A DNA stretch of 64,000 nucleotides, taken from positions 10,946,863 to 11,010,862 of the forward strand of contig OX419339.1 of assembly GCA_948470475.1 (NCBI GenBank), read 5' to 3'. The stretch is from Galaxea fascicularis (lineage: Eukaryota > Cnidaria > Anthozoa > Scleractinia > Euphylliidae). This document shows, piece by piece, positions 22,741 through 37,358 of this stretch (positions are counted from its first letter, which is position 1; the number at the start of each line of letters is the position of its first letter). The notes beneath the pieces are model-generated. The model did no database searches. It was not told the origin of the DNA and was given only the letters and a program-made list of their open reading frames with translations. A program made the translations under genes and the position numbers.

Positions 22741-24954
22741 GTGATTACTTATTATTATTATATGGCTAGTGTTTGTATACGATATAACGCGCGCTCTGAT
22801 TGGCTAAGCGAAGCGAAGCGCTAGGGCATTATTCTCCCGTAATGCCCACGGGCCGATTACGGATGATGCAAATTAGGAACAAAAACAACAAAAAGTCATC
22901 CAAAGGCCACATTTGTTTTATTTACATTGAAAATTGGTGCTTCAAGAGCAAAAAACTGAAAACAAGACCAGGAAAACTATTGGTGAAACGTTTTACCTGA
23001 GTTTCGAAAAAATTAATGAATAGATTACCGTGAAGCGACGACTTGGGCTTGAACTATTTTTTTTTTCCCTTAGAACCGTTGTGTTAGCCATATAATAAAC
23101 AACTTAATAACCTCGACAGTTCGGTCGTTACGGGAAAATCTCAAACCTCGGCCTAGCTGTATTGACCTCGCTATCGCTCGGTCAATACGGCAAGGCCTCA
23201 GTTTGAGATTTTCCCGTAACGACCTCACTCTCGGTTATTAAGTAGTTAATAATACACTTGAAAAAATAGACTACTTATAAAGCTTCAAGCCCATACTTTG
23301 ACTACTGAGGTACGCAGAAGGCATTGCCCTCGATCTTCCGAAACTTGGAGAAGCTTCGAAAATATCCGGAGATCACCGGAAGTGTTCGGTAATCTTCGGA
23401 AATCTTCGGTAGTGTTCGGGTAATCTTCGGAAATCTTCGGAAGTGTTCGGGTGATCGTCGGACATCGTCGGAACCATTCGGGTGATGTTCGGAAGTGTTC
23501 GGCGATCTTCGGAAATCTTTGTGTGGTCTTCGGAAATCTTCGGAAGGTTTCGCACGATATTCGTTGGTCTTCGAAATACATCGGTTGGTCTTCGGAAGTC
23601 TTCGAGTCTTCGTTTTAACTTCGGAAATCTTCGTTGTAATTTGCACTGGTGTTACACTTTTGCACTGGTGTTACACTTTTTTGCACTGGTGTTACACTTG
23701 AACTGCACTGCTCTCAGCCAATTACAATTGAGTAATTTTTTCAAGTGTATTATTAAGCCCCTAACCACCTCATCAGTATAGCGAAATATTATCTATATAA
23801 TATACGCCAGCGCTAAAAATAAATTTCAGTTTTTTGAATCTACATCTCTTGTTCATAACAAATTATTATCAGAGAAATATAATGCGACTAAACCAGACGA
23901 ACCAGAAAATGGGCCTTCATACAAAACCTCTAGTTCTTTACATTCTATCAGGTATTTTCTATTTTTACTTTTTTTATTTTAAAAGGTTAGCACAATGCAA
24001 ATGGCAAAGCTGTGTACCTCATGTGAATATTATTAACTCGTAGTCAGAATATTTTTTAACTTATACTATTTGTGTTGTGTGTCTGTAAGTTTTAAGTTCA
24101 GTTTGTAACCTATTAGGGTAGACACTTATGATGACAAAAAAAAAACCTGAAAAGGTAAGAAGTGCAAGGCAGAAGGACACACTAGACGGTTGACAGACGA
24201 CAAGAATGAGAACAGAAGTTTGTAAGAGAAACTGCTCTGTGGATTGCGTTTGTAAACACTTACGCGAACGTCGTTGAGTTCTCTGTGTAGATCATCCAGT
24301 CTGTTCCTCAGGCCAACCTCTCCCGCCAAATCAACATCAACGTGTTTCTGTTGCGCCTTGGCTAACTCCCCTTGAGAAATCTGTTAACAGACGCCAACAG
24401 ACAATCAAAAGTTTTAAACGAGTTCGCTTTGGATTAATGCTTGTTTGCGCTGTACAGTCGGTCGAAATAACTACTTAGCGCAATGACCTTAATCACTCAG
24501 CGCCAACGTGCTTTCATTGTGTATCCATTCCAGGCGACAACAACAGCACTCGTTCAGTATATGGATTAAAACGAGCAGCGTTGCGTTGCTATGGTAACAG
24601 CTGTTGCTTGGAAACCGATGAGAAAATGAACTTTGGTCATACGTCGAAAAGATGTTGTAGTTTCAAGGAAATCGAAGCTTGTCTTCTATAAGAAATTTTG
24701 ATTTCAAAAGAGACACCCCTAAGAAAAAAAAAATGCTGCGAGCCTCCTCAGGGCTACTTCTGTTTATCATAGATCCGGGACCTAGTGCAAGGTAAGTATT
24801 TGTGAAAATTACTTACTCGCATTAGTATAGGTAATCACATGATTCCGAGTGCAATTTGAAATAAATAAGCATGAGTAAATTTTTTCAAAGACCAACGAAA
24901 TTGCACGAGCCCGTAGGGCGAGTGCAATTTGTGGTCTTTGAAAAAAATTTACGA

Positions 24955-24988
<34 letters not shown>

Positions 24989-25144
24989 TTGTGATTACTT
25001 ATTAATAATACACTTGAAAAAATAGACTACTTATAAAGCTTCAAGCCCATACATTGACTACTGAGGTACGCAGAAGGCATTGCCCTCGATCTTCCGAAAC
25101 TTGGAGAAGCAAGTGCAATTTGTGGTCTTTGAAAAAATTTACGA

Positions 25145-25180
<36 letters not shown>

Positions 25181-27351
25181 GTGATTACTTATTAATAATA
25201 CACTTGAAAAACACCCCATACATTGACTACTGAGGTACGCAGAAAGCATTGCCCTCGATCTTCCGAAACTTGGAGAAGCTTCGAAAATATCCGGAGATCA
25301 CCGAAAATCTGGTAGTGTTCGGGTAATCTTCGGAACTGTTCGGGTGATCGTCGGAAGCATTCGGGTGATCTTCGGAAGTGTTCGGCGATCTTCGGGCATC
25401 TTCGGAAATCTTCGGAAGGTTTCGCAAGATATTCGGCGGTCTTCGAAATACATCGGTTGGTCTTCGGAAGTCTTCGAGTCTTCGTTTTAACTTCGGAAAT
25501 CTTCGTTGTAATTTGCACTGGTGTTTCACTTTTTTGCACTGGTGTTACACTTAAACTGCACTGCTCTCAGCCAATCACAATCGAGTAATTTTTTCAAGTG
25601 TATTATTACCGCAGTAAAAGTAATTTTCTGGTGAATGGCTACGGGAGAGATGGAATTCTTTTGTACAATCTTAGTGTTCTTACAAATTGCGCGGATTGCA
25701 CTTGGTTCGAAATATACCTATCGTGGCTTAACACTTACAAACAAAAGCTGAAAATATCAACAAAGGAAACACACGCGCAGACTACACTCAGGTGAAGCCA
25801 TGTAACAACAAAAAGTTGGAAGCACGATTAACCCTAATAAAATAATCGGTTTAGCTTTCATGGCAACCAAAAGGTGTTGATTACTATTAGCACAATTTTA
25901 CTGTGTGAATCCAAAATCCATGAACACTTTGATTTGATTTTGACATTCCCATTGTGCAGAACCAATCAGAAGCGATCTAAAACCACAAACTAATTACCGT
26001 TACTGTAACTTTTCAAAGTGAGAGAATAAAGTTGTTGTTGTTGTTGTTGTCTGCAGTTTAGTTTTCTCACGCGCGATTAGCTTTTACTTGAAACACAATA
26101 ACATTCCATAAATATTTCTAGTGTTCATGGTTTTCGGATTCTCACAGTAAAGGTGGATTTCCACTGTCGCGTAATTTTTACGTGCGTATGGACGTAAACT
26201 TTAACTGGCTTTACGTGCGTAAATAAAATAGAGACGATATATGAAAGCTCGCGCGTAAACGTAAAAGTTGAACCTCTCTCAACTTTTACGTTTACGCGCG
26301 TCCTTCCATACATCGTATCTATTTTATTTACGCACGTAAAGCCAGTTAACGTTTACGTCCATACGCACGTAAAATTTACGCGACAGTGGAAATCCACCTT
26401 AACGCTATTAGGGCTTCCAACAACTAAGATCCTGAGTATCTAAGACCTATATGACTAATTTTCCAGGTTTTCAGTTACTGGAAAAAGTGACAATTTTCAG
26501 GATTTCCTGTACAACTGTAAATCTGAATGAACCATCGCTGTTACTTTCAAAAAGCTGAAGACAGGGCCGAAAACAGCAGGGAGTTATTCACTGGTATTAT
26601 TAGTTGCAGCCATTGATAGAAAGAGTCAGAAAACGCAAAGAAAGCGGATAAGCAACTAACCCTCTGTGAATCAACGTCGACCTCTTGTACGTTGTCCATG
26701 GTTCTTCTAAACAACTGACTTTCTAATTCTTGCTGTTTTCTTTGGATTGTTTGTTCAGCCCGCTGCTTGAACGATGACTGCAGCTCATCACGGATCAAGT
26801 CCTTTAAAGACAAAGACCAAATCCGAATTGCATCATAGACTCAACTTGAAACTTATGCAGCGCTCGTACTGGCAGATTCTTTTGAAGTACTAACCTGCTG
26901 AAGCATCTCTTTCTGTGCCTGCATCTCCAGTGCTTTTATTTCAGCATCTTCGACGGCGTTTCTTGTTTCTTGTTCTCTGAGTAAAGCCTAAGAACAGAAG
27001 CAACCGAAAAGAAACAATTCGTTCAATAATGTGACGCAGGAAATGCTACTGTAAGAGAGATGACCAGGAACTGGGTGGTGACCAAAGCAAACATGAAGAG
27101 TTTTTGAGAAGACCGGGTTCAGGGCTCGAAATTAACGGTAACCCAATTTTCAACGTTTGGTTACTAAAAATGTGTCCAACTAACCCGACATAGTTAAGAG
27201 AAATTTTCTTACATAATTAAATATGTTATGGAACTAACCTTTTTACAAATAAATGTTAATTTTTAAGAACGGTTTATTTGTTGTTATAAAATAGGTGTTT
27301 TTTAAGGTCTCCAGTGCAGTTTCAACTACTCTTTAATTTGAATAAATGGGG

Positions 27352-27387
<36 letters not shown>

Positions 27388-30300
27388 GAAGTAGTACACA
27401 AAGATTTTGGTATTATCAACAGAGTTGATAAATGTAAATTGACCACCGTACAGGGATTCTAAAAAGCTGACGTTTCGAGCGCTAGCCCTTCGTCAGAGCG
27501 AATCGAGGAATTATGGGTTGTGTGTAGTTTTTATAGTGGAGTAGGAGCTACGCTATTGGTGGTAACATGGCAACGTGAAAATAGGAATACATTATTTAAA
27601 TGAAAAGCGTTCGTTAATACCGTGGGGATTAAGGGTGCCGATTTGGAAGATGAATTTTTGTTCCAGATTCTTGCGGCTTTCCGTCGTACCTTGATGTAGG
27701 GAAAGGCCGCAGATAGCCATGTGTTGTTTGGAGTGGTTAGGGAGATTAAAATGACGAGCGACTGGCTTAGATGCATTCTTGTCATTCTTCTCAACATCGC
27801 GAAAGTGTTCGCGGAATCGGTCGCCTAGTCGTCTTCCTGTCTCGCCAATGTATAATTTATTGCATAACGTGCAGGTTAGGCAATAAATAACATTTGCGGA
27901 GGTACATGTGAAACGATCAGTGATCTTAACAGATCGCTTAGGTCCCGATATTTTGCTAGTGTTAAGAATGAATTGACAAGTTTTACATCGTGATGCCGCG
28001 CATTTGAAAGTGCAGGGTTGCTCGTTAGTTTTAAATGCGCTTCTAACTAAAACTAGTTGTACTAGTCGTTATTAACAAAAATTTCAATATTTGATAGTTT
28101 TGAGCTTGGATACCACACTTTATATTTTGTTTAATAAAAAAGATGTCTACTAACCCGAAATTAAATTCGAGCCCTGCGGGGTGAAACTTACACCGTGCGG
28201 AAAGCAACATTTACGGGGCACAGAACAAAGGGGCCAAAGTGCGCGTAAGACCATTCCTTAAATCGCACAGAGAAATTAAACAATAACTATTTGTAGTGGA
28301 AGAACTAGCCCTAGCAAGAAATAAGCCCTTTATTGATGCTGAGTTTTCGTGTTTTCGAAACCTTTTTGAATTTGGCGAGACGAGTTATCGTAGTTGAAGT
28401 CAAAGCTGTTTTTTTTTCCGTGTCCTGAATATAAGCGGAATGTGAGGCAACAAATGCTAACCATTCACAGGGAAGCCAGAAATACCGGCTGGAAAATCAA
28501 ATGGTACGAGTCAATCCATTTGGAGGATTCGGTTCAAGTGATTCCTTTTTACTGCCCGGATTGGGGTTCCGAACTGATGCTCTTACATTTTGCAAGTTAT
28601 CCCCCCCCCCCCAATCCATTATAGTTATATAGGGACATGGTTCCTTGATATACGCAATGCCCATCTCTCTCCCCAGTGAAGCCCACCTCGCTTGCTTAAC
28701 TTACTTTGCGTTCTATCTCATCATCAAGTCGCTGTAGTTCTGTCTCTTTCAGCGTCTGCTGGTGGTGCATGAAGCGCCTGCGAACAGCGTCCAGCAGTTG
28801 CAGCTCTCGCAGGTGGACTTCTCGTTTCATTGCTTGTAGTCTGATAAACACCCGGATGTCAGGTTAATGAAAAACGTTTAAACACACTTCCGATTGTTTC
28901 ATTTCATTCTGTTGGTAGTTACACTGTAGGTGTATTGTATTGGCTTCTCCAGTACGTTGGACACTTCATTAAGAACTCGCAGTGCAAAGAATAATCACGG
29001 AAAAAATAGAGTTGAATGTCACTACATCGAAAAAAGTATGTGGAATTTTCTATGGGTGGTAACCGCCAACGGTGGTAAGACGTACCAGTCTACATATGAC
29101 AGGACTGAGAGACAAAGTAAAAAAAAAAAAGTAGATGTGTAATTCTTCTGAATATAAGGTTGTGCCCTCCATTGAATCTGCAGCTGCTGTATTTTTTTAA
29201 TTTAATTTAATGAAGATTCCAAGACAATCTAATGAATCTGAGGTCTGCTTAAAACAGAATACCAGATTCATTAGAACACTTGGCACCTGATATATCATAC
29301 ACAGTCTATACAAACACAAGAAAAAGACAATTAAAACGTCAAAAATTAGCGCCAAATTTATCAAAAGAAGGAAACAATCAAATTCTTACTAGTGTTCTTA
29401 AGGTAACCTTCCAATCCTACAGTGCTAAGGCAGGATTTACTGTAAAGACGATATGGACACCAAGTGAAAGATAGCCACCGAATGTTTTTTTTTTCGTCAA
29501 AACAAACCTGCTTCTTTGATCTGCCAGTTTCTGTTCCTCTTGCGAGATCATCGATCTCCTCTGATTCTCAGCGTCGATCATCAGCTCCTGCTGGCGATAA
29601 AACGCTTCTTCTTCTTGTTGCCTCTGAGCCGCTACCTCCTTCATCTCCTGAGCCAGTTGTCTAAACACAAATCGAAGCTCGCGCTACATGTGTTCACACT
29701 ATATTGTTAGACAGCTGTTGTGCCAGCGCAAAACCTACGTTGGCCGGTTATTTATGCCTAGTGGTTAAAAGGGAACTGATTCCGATCCAAAGTATTGGCA
29801 ATCACTATCTGGGGTTATGTAATTTGCCAAGGTGCTCAAATTGTATTTAACCGGCTAATAGAATCAAAATGCCCTCTAAATTAAAAAAGCCGGTAAGGTT
29901 AATGAGAATTAAACAGGGCATCAACATTTCCTAAAACGTAATCATTTTCTTTAAAGACAAACAAAAAAAATTATTCGAAATCTGGCTACCTTTGTCTTAA
30001 ATATTCCAGCTCCTCGTGACGGATACGTTCTCTTTCTTGGACCTACGGGGATAAAAACAAGAAAAAAACAAACATCGCCATTTCTCAGTTAGTACAAACG
30101 GCATTTTCCTTTTTACAGCTCATTAGCAGCAAGTAGAAACCTAAATACCTGCTTTACCTACACTGGTTTTAACCCTTTAATGATCGTTTCCTATATTCTC
30201 ATGCCCTGTATTATTGACGAACCAGTGATATGGTAAGGAGAAGTCAGATACTGATCACTATTGGGATGTACAGGGTTAAGGGATGTCAAATTGAACACTG

Positions 30301-33300
30301 AATAAACCCCGGCCCGCGATAATTATACAGTTGACAAGGTATTGAGGACTGACCTGATAGTCTACAATGAACTTGGGGTATTTGTTGAAGATGGGGTACT
30401 GTCCTTTAGTGAGTGGACTAAAGGCCTCCAGCATTCTCTTGGGATTCACTTCAGCTGGAGTGCCTCCCTGTAAGCGGTAAGCTTCACGCATGACTGTTCC
30501 TACGTCAACAGCATTCCGGTTATGAAAGAAGTACTAGAGAAAAAAAAACTGCAGTTTGTTTTTGAAACAGCTTAACTCTGGCATAGTGAGGTGTTTTTCA
30601 CTTTCTCTCTTAACTTTGCGAAATAAAAATTCCACACTTAAAATTGACTGAAAGCTACAAGCTAATAGCGGTCCCCATCGGATTGTATCAACTTTATTAT
30701 GTTGGTTGGCGCGAAACAATTCATTGCAGTTGCGAATTGGTTACTGTGCGTCTCGTAAAATTCTAGAACAAAGTTTTTTTGAGGTTGGCAAAAAATTACT
30801 CGCCATCAAAGCCATGGTTGTTGCTTGGATACCACAGTTCTATATGTCGCTGAAATAAATGGCTGAACACCTTCTGGGGATTTTGGATGTCTGTGAAATT
30901 GTCTTTTAGATTTAAGAAGGCTGTTAGTTTCAAGCTGAATTTCTCATTGGAACGGTGGCTTGTCTATGAGTTTATACAACGCCGTCCGCCAAAAACAAAT
31001 TCAATTCAATGTGAGACAGCTTGTTTTCAAAAATTTCCCCAGCCATCTTTTGGATGGTCTAACGAGAAGAACACTGGACTACACGCGTGAATCACACGCC
31101 GCGTGGAACTCGGACTGTTCACTTAAAGAAAGACCGAACGCTGTTCAGTTTGCATTAGTAGTAATATGCTATACGTTTTCACCTCAAAGTCTTCCTTTCT
31201 TGTGCACTGAAGAAGAACCTTGCGCGATACAATCACATAGGCGACAACAACGAAGAGAAGGAATGAAGGATGGTTGGAAAAGATGTTATCCCAAGCCCTG
31301 AGCCATTCGTCTTTGGTAAAGACTTCGGATAACAGAGTCTGTAGCAGCGGCCAGGCGTACAACTGGAAAAGGAAAACTAGTTTGAAAAGCGCGCTTAGTT
31401 CAAAACGTGTTTGAGTTTGTGCATTCCCAGTGTAGGCGCAAGGCTACTGAAAGCAAAAACAAAAATAAAACAGACAGACAAGCGAATCAACGAACAAATT
31501 AGAGAATAGGGAGGGAAAATAGTTTTGAAATTAGAGATGAAAATCGTTCATGGTGTACAATGACAGCAGCCAGCTCCCTATCTTGACAAGTGCAAAGAGT
31601 TATCCAGTGTTGCTTATTTATTTGGGGGAAAGGGGAGGGGGTGGGGTGTGGTGGTGGTGGGGGAAAGGGGGGGTTAGAGGTCAAAGCTCCCACGATCCTT
31701 CTGAAGCTATTCAGGAACTAGTAATTAGAACATCATAGATTGGACTCCTGTTGATATTTTTGTCCGAGTATGTGGCAGTATCGAATAATTACAACTTTCA
31801 TTTTTTTTAACACGTGTAAAATTTGCCATCTTATTGAACGCTCATTACAAATATTTTAAAGTTAGTTCAAATGAGAAACATATTGTGCAGCACCACAGGC
31901 TTACCATCTCCTGTGTATGTGACCAGTGGAGTGTACATTTCGGTGTGCCAGTTATGAAAGTCGCCTTTTGAAACGCAAAATGTTGAGTGAGATCAAAACC
32001 ACTCCTATACGCCTCAACTCAGAATGAAGTTTAACATCAAGTTCATATCTTTGGCATGTAGAAAGGCTAATCTTCCAAACCACACAACTATTGAAAAGCA
32101 CAGCACAGTCCACCCCACGGGCAGGATGGTAAGACTGTTGTAGTACCCCTCACCTGAGATGTCACATTACAGCTGACAAAATGCTGCATCAGCCTCTTAT
32201 CATGGTGGACCAGTACATTCTCTACCATGCCGAGAATGTTGACAGGAGGGTTAGGGAAAAATTCAAACCAATGCTGGCACCAGTTTGCTGTTCAGGAAGA
32301 AAAGAGTAGCACTCCGTTGAAAATTAATGCTAATTATAAATAGGGTTAAATGCAATTTAACTTAGTTAACGACTAGGAGCAAGTTGCTCTTTTTTGGCGT
32401 AGCGTGGCGTTGCGTGGCGTTAGCGTTAGTGTGTTATTAGTATTTTTGGGGTGTGCTGCAGCGTTTTTTAGCGTGTGCGTGTGTTATTTGCATATCGGGC
32501 TTCTCCATGGCGTCTTCTGGCAGTTCTAGCGGTCAGCGGTTCTTTTGCACATTATGCGTGCACCTTTGCATGTCCTTGTGGTTTTGTTTAGCTCAGCGTT
32601 CGGTGTGTTGGCGCTCGCGTGCTTTCGAGTATTTCCCCTCCCTCCTCTCTCTATTGGGGATTGTTTTTCCATTGAACTTATTGTTTAGTGTGACGGGTGC
32701 TTGATTTGGGGTCTGGTGTGTTGAGCGGGGCTCGTGGCTGGGTTGCGGGTAGGGCAGGCTTATGGGATGTTCCACCGACCGGGGGTTGGGTCGTTGGTAC
32801 CAGTACCCAGATCCTTGAGCACCCAATCTCCATAATAATGACAATAGTAACATAATTAATAGCTCTCTTTTAAATTAAACATAGGTGTCCCCAATTAGAG
32901 GAAGGTAGTTTCCCTTGGCTAGAAAAAACTAATAATATTTTTGGATAAATACACTGTGAAGGAAAATCATTTTCAAGTGCAAACAATGTGTGATTGTTTG
33001 GATATAGACCCAAGAGACCAAGACACATTGTAATGAAGACACAGTTTTGCCCTTCAAGTTTCTTTGTTTCACCTTCCTGAACAGTGTTTTCTCAACTTTT
33101 TCAACTGTCATGAAGACTGTACAGCATGGTTGGTGTATTCGTTATTTTCATGTGAGTCTTAGGGAACTGAATACATAAAATGAAAGCTATTAACCAGACC
33201 GAGGTAACTACTGGTAACACTTGATTGGGCCACTTACTCAAAATTGTAGCTATCATCTCAAAACAGATCAGCTGATTGTTCTGGAACAGTTTAACAAATG

Positions 33301-36300
33301 GAAAGGACAACAGAGCCAAGTAATCTACTTCACCAAATATGGCTGCCCAGTGAGCCAAAGCTGATAATGTCCTGATATAAATTCACAAAGAATAATAATT
33401 GAAAATGCATTTAATTTCATCTCTTTAGAATCTGTAATTGAAGTGGTTGCATGGGTATATTAATCTGAGAGGAGATAGTTTGTGTGTTTTTAGTATGACT
33501 TTAAAAAGCTAAAAGATGTAATTATTCAAAAGTCAAAAGTTATCATTTGATAGTGAAATGTGTGTGGTGAGGGAGACAATGCTGCAAGGCAACATTGTCA
33601 TTGTGTTTATTCTCCCTAATTTCTAATTCTCATTGCCAGGGTTTTCCCACCATGATGACATTATTCTTTCCAAGGAAGTAAAAACCATTTAACTCACCAA
33701 GTCACCTGCCTCGCAATTTTGTCTATACCCAAAAACATAAAACCTCGGATCAGCTTGTAAAATTAATGTGAAGAACTCACCTCTGCAAAACTCTCAAGAG
33801 CTTTCTGCTTTTAATTGGGTATTCTTCATGTAACTGTGTAAAGGCACTGTGAGTTCCTTTATCCACCAAACTGCTGTAAGCTGCATGGTTCTCGGGAAGT
33901 TTCAGAAGTGATCGCCAAATAAACATTCTGCAAGAAAATAAGAATAAAATAAATTACAGCAGGTCTAACAAGGAAGACCAACATGCATTTAAAATGTTTG
34001 AATGCAACTTGAAAACTTGACTGCTCGGGAGTAGTGCTTTTTTGAAATACAGTGTTTTTAAGTCAAACATTAGAAATTGAATGTCCTGTTTGTACAAAAA
34101 CGTTTTCATAACAATTATTCTTAAAATATTCTTGGTGATATTTTGAATAATCATTATTTGTTTCAAAACATGGGTTTTACCACAAGATGCCTGGGTTCCG
34201 CTGTTGATAAACCTAAGTAAGGTCCTCATACAGCATACACCCTAAACAAATCATTTCCCATTTTCTCAGTTTTGGTTCTAGTTGCACAATTCCTGGACAT
34301 GATTGGCAAAGATTGTCCTGACACTAAAACCTGATTGTTCTGGATGACTGGTGCATAATGTAAATTTGCAACTATTATCAACCTCACTTGATGGCTTGAC
34401 ATGCTTTTCTTGCGTATTTCATATGACTATGATTACCTAAATTGATCATGATTCTTTTAAGTACATTGTACTACATACAGCACTTGAAATTCAAGGGTGA
34501 GAACTACACTCTGGGTAAAGCTAGCTTTTGAGAAAACCCTGACTGTCTAGGGTAAGAAATGGAATTACCTGTATTTGGCAGGGTACTCCCCATAACCTTG
34601 AAGAATTGACTTCAGTCTTGCTTGATTGAGGCCCTCTGGCAATTCAGTCTATAAGAGGATTTAGACTGTAAGGGGATTTTAAGCAGAGTATGCATTTATG
34701 GTAAAGGTCTAAAAAGATCAGAGTGACATAATAAAATTATTGTAGGGCTGAGAGCATAACCGAATTTTCAGCCATTTTTCGATTTTGCTCGGATTTTTCT
34801 GAATTTTTGCAAATGAACTGTAATTTGATTTTAAAACATTGTCCAGTATTTTTTTCACAGATTTGTGTTTCGTTTTCGAAAAATAACGTTACCACTAAGG
34901 GCCAATTTACACGGTACGATTTGTCGCGCCCGTCTTGGCGTATGCGACATAATGTAGAACAAAGTTGTACCATGTGAATGCTACTACAACTCTTCTACCA
35001 CAGACGCACGCGGCCTAAAATTTGTCGTAAGATTTTGAATCATGTTTTAAAACCATACGACAGTCGTAGGTATAGTTAAATTGAATGACAAGTGTCGTAT
35101 ACGATTTTTTGCATGACGCGAGCAGCGCGCGCTACAGAAGTTGCATGTGACAGTCGTAAGCAAAAATCGTACCGTGTAAATACTGAAAACTCATCATATA
35201 CCATATAAAGAAAATCACAAATTCATGGCAAACTCACTAACAAAGACTAAATTAATAAAGAGGACGATCCTTGAGACATTAACTTGAATCTGTCTATTAG
35301 AGTCCTCTTCTGAGCAAAACACAATGAAATTTCTCTTTGATGTAAGCATAGAATTTTATTACTGCCTTAAATCAATAAATTACTAAACATTGCATATCGA
35401 AATGTTGAGCATCGATTAGAGGAATGTTTACTTCAAGTTCAAGGCTAATCAGAATTCAGGGATACCAGAACACAATATAATTAAAGTAGATAAGGTTGTG
35501 CTCTAGAAATTATGCAGTTTCAAAGGCAAAAGTAAGTTGCCAGGGGCGACCGGCTGCTGCTAGAGCACAGCCCCGTAGGTTTATTCCAAGTGAAAGAAGC
35601 ACTCACACATCTCAAAGATGTAGACTTACTAACACCGCACTTCAGTTGGCTTCATTTCAGTTTAACAACAACATGCAAGGCCCCTGCTTTGCTTGATTGA
35701 ACTTGCTCTATGCTTGCAAAAGCTACTGTCAGAAGTTACTGGTAAATCAGTAACTAAAACTTTCCTAGTTATATGCCTTTTGCCATGCAGTCATTAGTAC
35801 ATTTTACAGATAGTCTGTTAGCATGTTTCAGTGCAATGAACTCATCAGGGGCCACCTAAACATTTATCGAGAGATCATTGGTCATGTTCACAGTCAACAA
35901 ACTTAAAGGGAACCTCCACTCAGACAAAAAGTTCACTTCAAATCACACGAAATAATTCTTAGAATCAAATTTGTTTGAAGTTTTAACTAACAAAGCCCGT
36001 TTACCTTAAATACATGAATTATAGAATCGTCCATTTTTGTTTTCAAAGTTCCCGGGCGCCGCCATCTTGAATAATTGTGTCGTAAAATGGTTGCCCTTTT
36101 GTTATTAGACAAAAGCTCTTTGTGTCAGAACAATAGAGCAACCGAAACACGTCACAATTATTCAAGATGGCGGCGCCCAAGAAGTTTGAAAACAAAAATA
36201 CGCGATTCTGAAATTCGTTTTTCTCCACTATAGATACGCTTCTGGAAAAAAAAGAAAACTAACGTTGTTGCAAATACTATATCCTGCGGTTTAAAGTGAT

Positions 36301-37324
36301 TCTTTGGTAGGAGTGGAGGTTCCCTTTAAGGGTTGTTTACCATTAATTTTACCAAAAAAGTTTGGAAATTTTGGTTGACATGTAAATGCAAAGGCTATTT
36401 TAACATTCCCAACAAGAAAATTTCCAAATTTTTGGGATGTCTTGAAAGGTAGTCCAAAATTTCCAACCAGAATTTCTGAACAGAAGATGTGTTTACCATT
36501 AATTTGTGATTTTCACCAGTTCCAAGCCCTACTTCCAAGCCCATGTGTTATTTAGTAGGGGTTGTGCAAATGGTACACGCAATCCTCATGGAATTTTTCA
36601 TTCAAGTTTTCCCATGTAAATGGTAAACAACGAAGAAGTCTGTTTTAGTTTAATAGTCTGTCTGAGTTAGCAAATCAAAAACGAGAACATCTCTTAAATT
36701 GAAGGTGTTGGCGGCCCTGGTTGACTTCTTACCACTGTAAGTAAAAATACTTGTAGTAACAAGTCTATTTGTAGCAACTTACATATTAAGCTTCTGAAGT
36801 TAGGAATGACACTTACGGAGAGTTCTAGAATGTTTTCTTAAACACACTTGAATGAACATGTTTCTTCTGGAATCTTTGGAAGTGTATGGCACACAAAATG
36901 ATTTTCATAACCCAAAAATATTTCTAATACTATTTATTCTTTATTATTATCAAACAGTACTTCTATTCCAGAATCTGGACTGGTCCATGAGGCAGATATG
37001 TCAGCGACATGAACTTGTGATCTGGATGGTGATTTGGTGTTCTTTTTTGCTGGTGTTCTGCCAACCTTTGTCATGGCACTACCCAGTGACTTGCCAGATT
37101 TGCCACTTTGCCGAGATGGTCTCTCTTCCCAAACTGTTTTCACAAGAGGAGCAGGTGGCTATGATAATGGTAAGTAAACATAAATTCATGACCTCTTGAT
37201 GCCTGCACCAGTATTTACTACAGTGTATCAAAATAAGAACCTGACCAGATTAGTCCAATTATTGAATCAAGGATGTGGTTAACCCTTTAACTCCCGATGG
37301 TGCCAAATGGCACTTATAGATTTA

Positions 37325-37358
<34 letters not shown>

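Noticed and set aside
23285..23646. Overlapping minus-strand ORFs rich in RRFPK/SEDFRR
   Set aside because: They come from the TTCGG decamer array; all three frames stay open because of the repeat period, and the same occurs at 25192-25539.
22582..25608. CRISPR-like array
   Set aside because: Repeats are TIR elements and a minisatellite in a eukaryotic intron; no regular unique spacers and no cas genes.
35221..35330. Candidate extra TBC1D31 exon after TTTTGCTCAG (minus)
   Set aside because: No good donor follows and it breaks the phase; exon 9 joins exon 10 directly in frame.
36700..36750. Acceptor-like TTTTTACTTACAG on minus in TBC1D31 intron 9
   Set aside because: No suitable donor nearby and the frames close or show no similarity to the protein.
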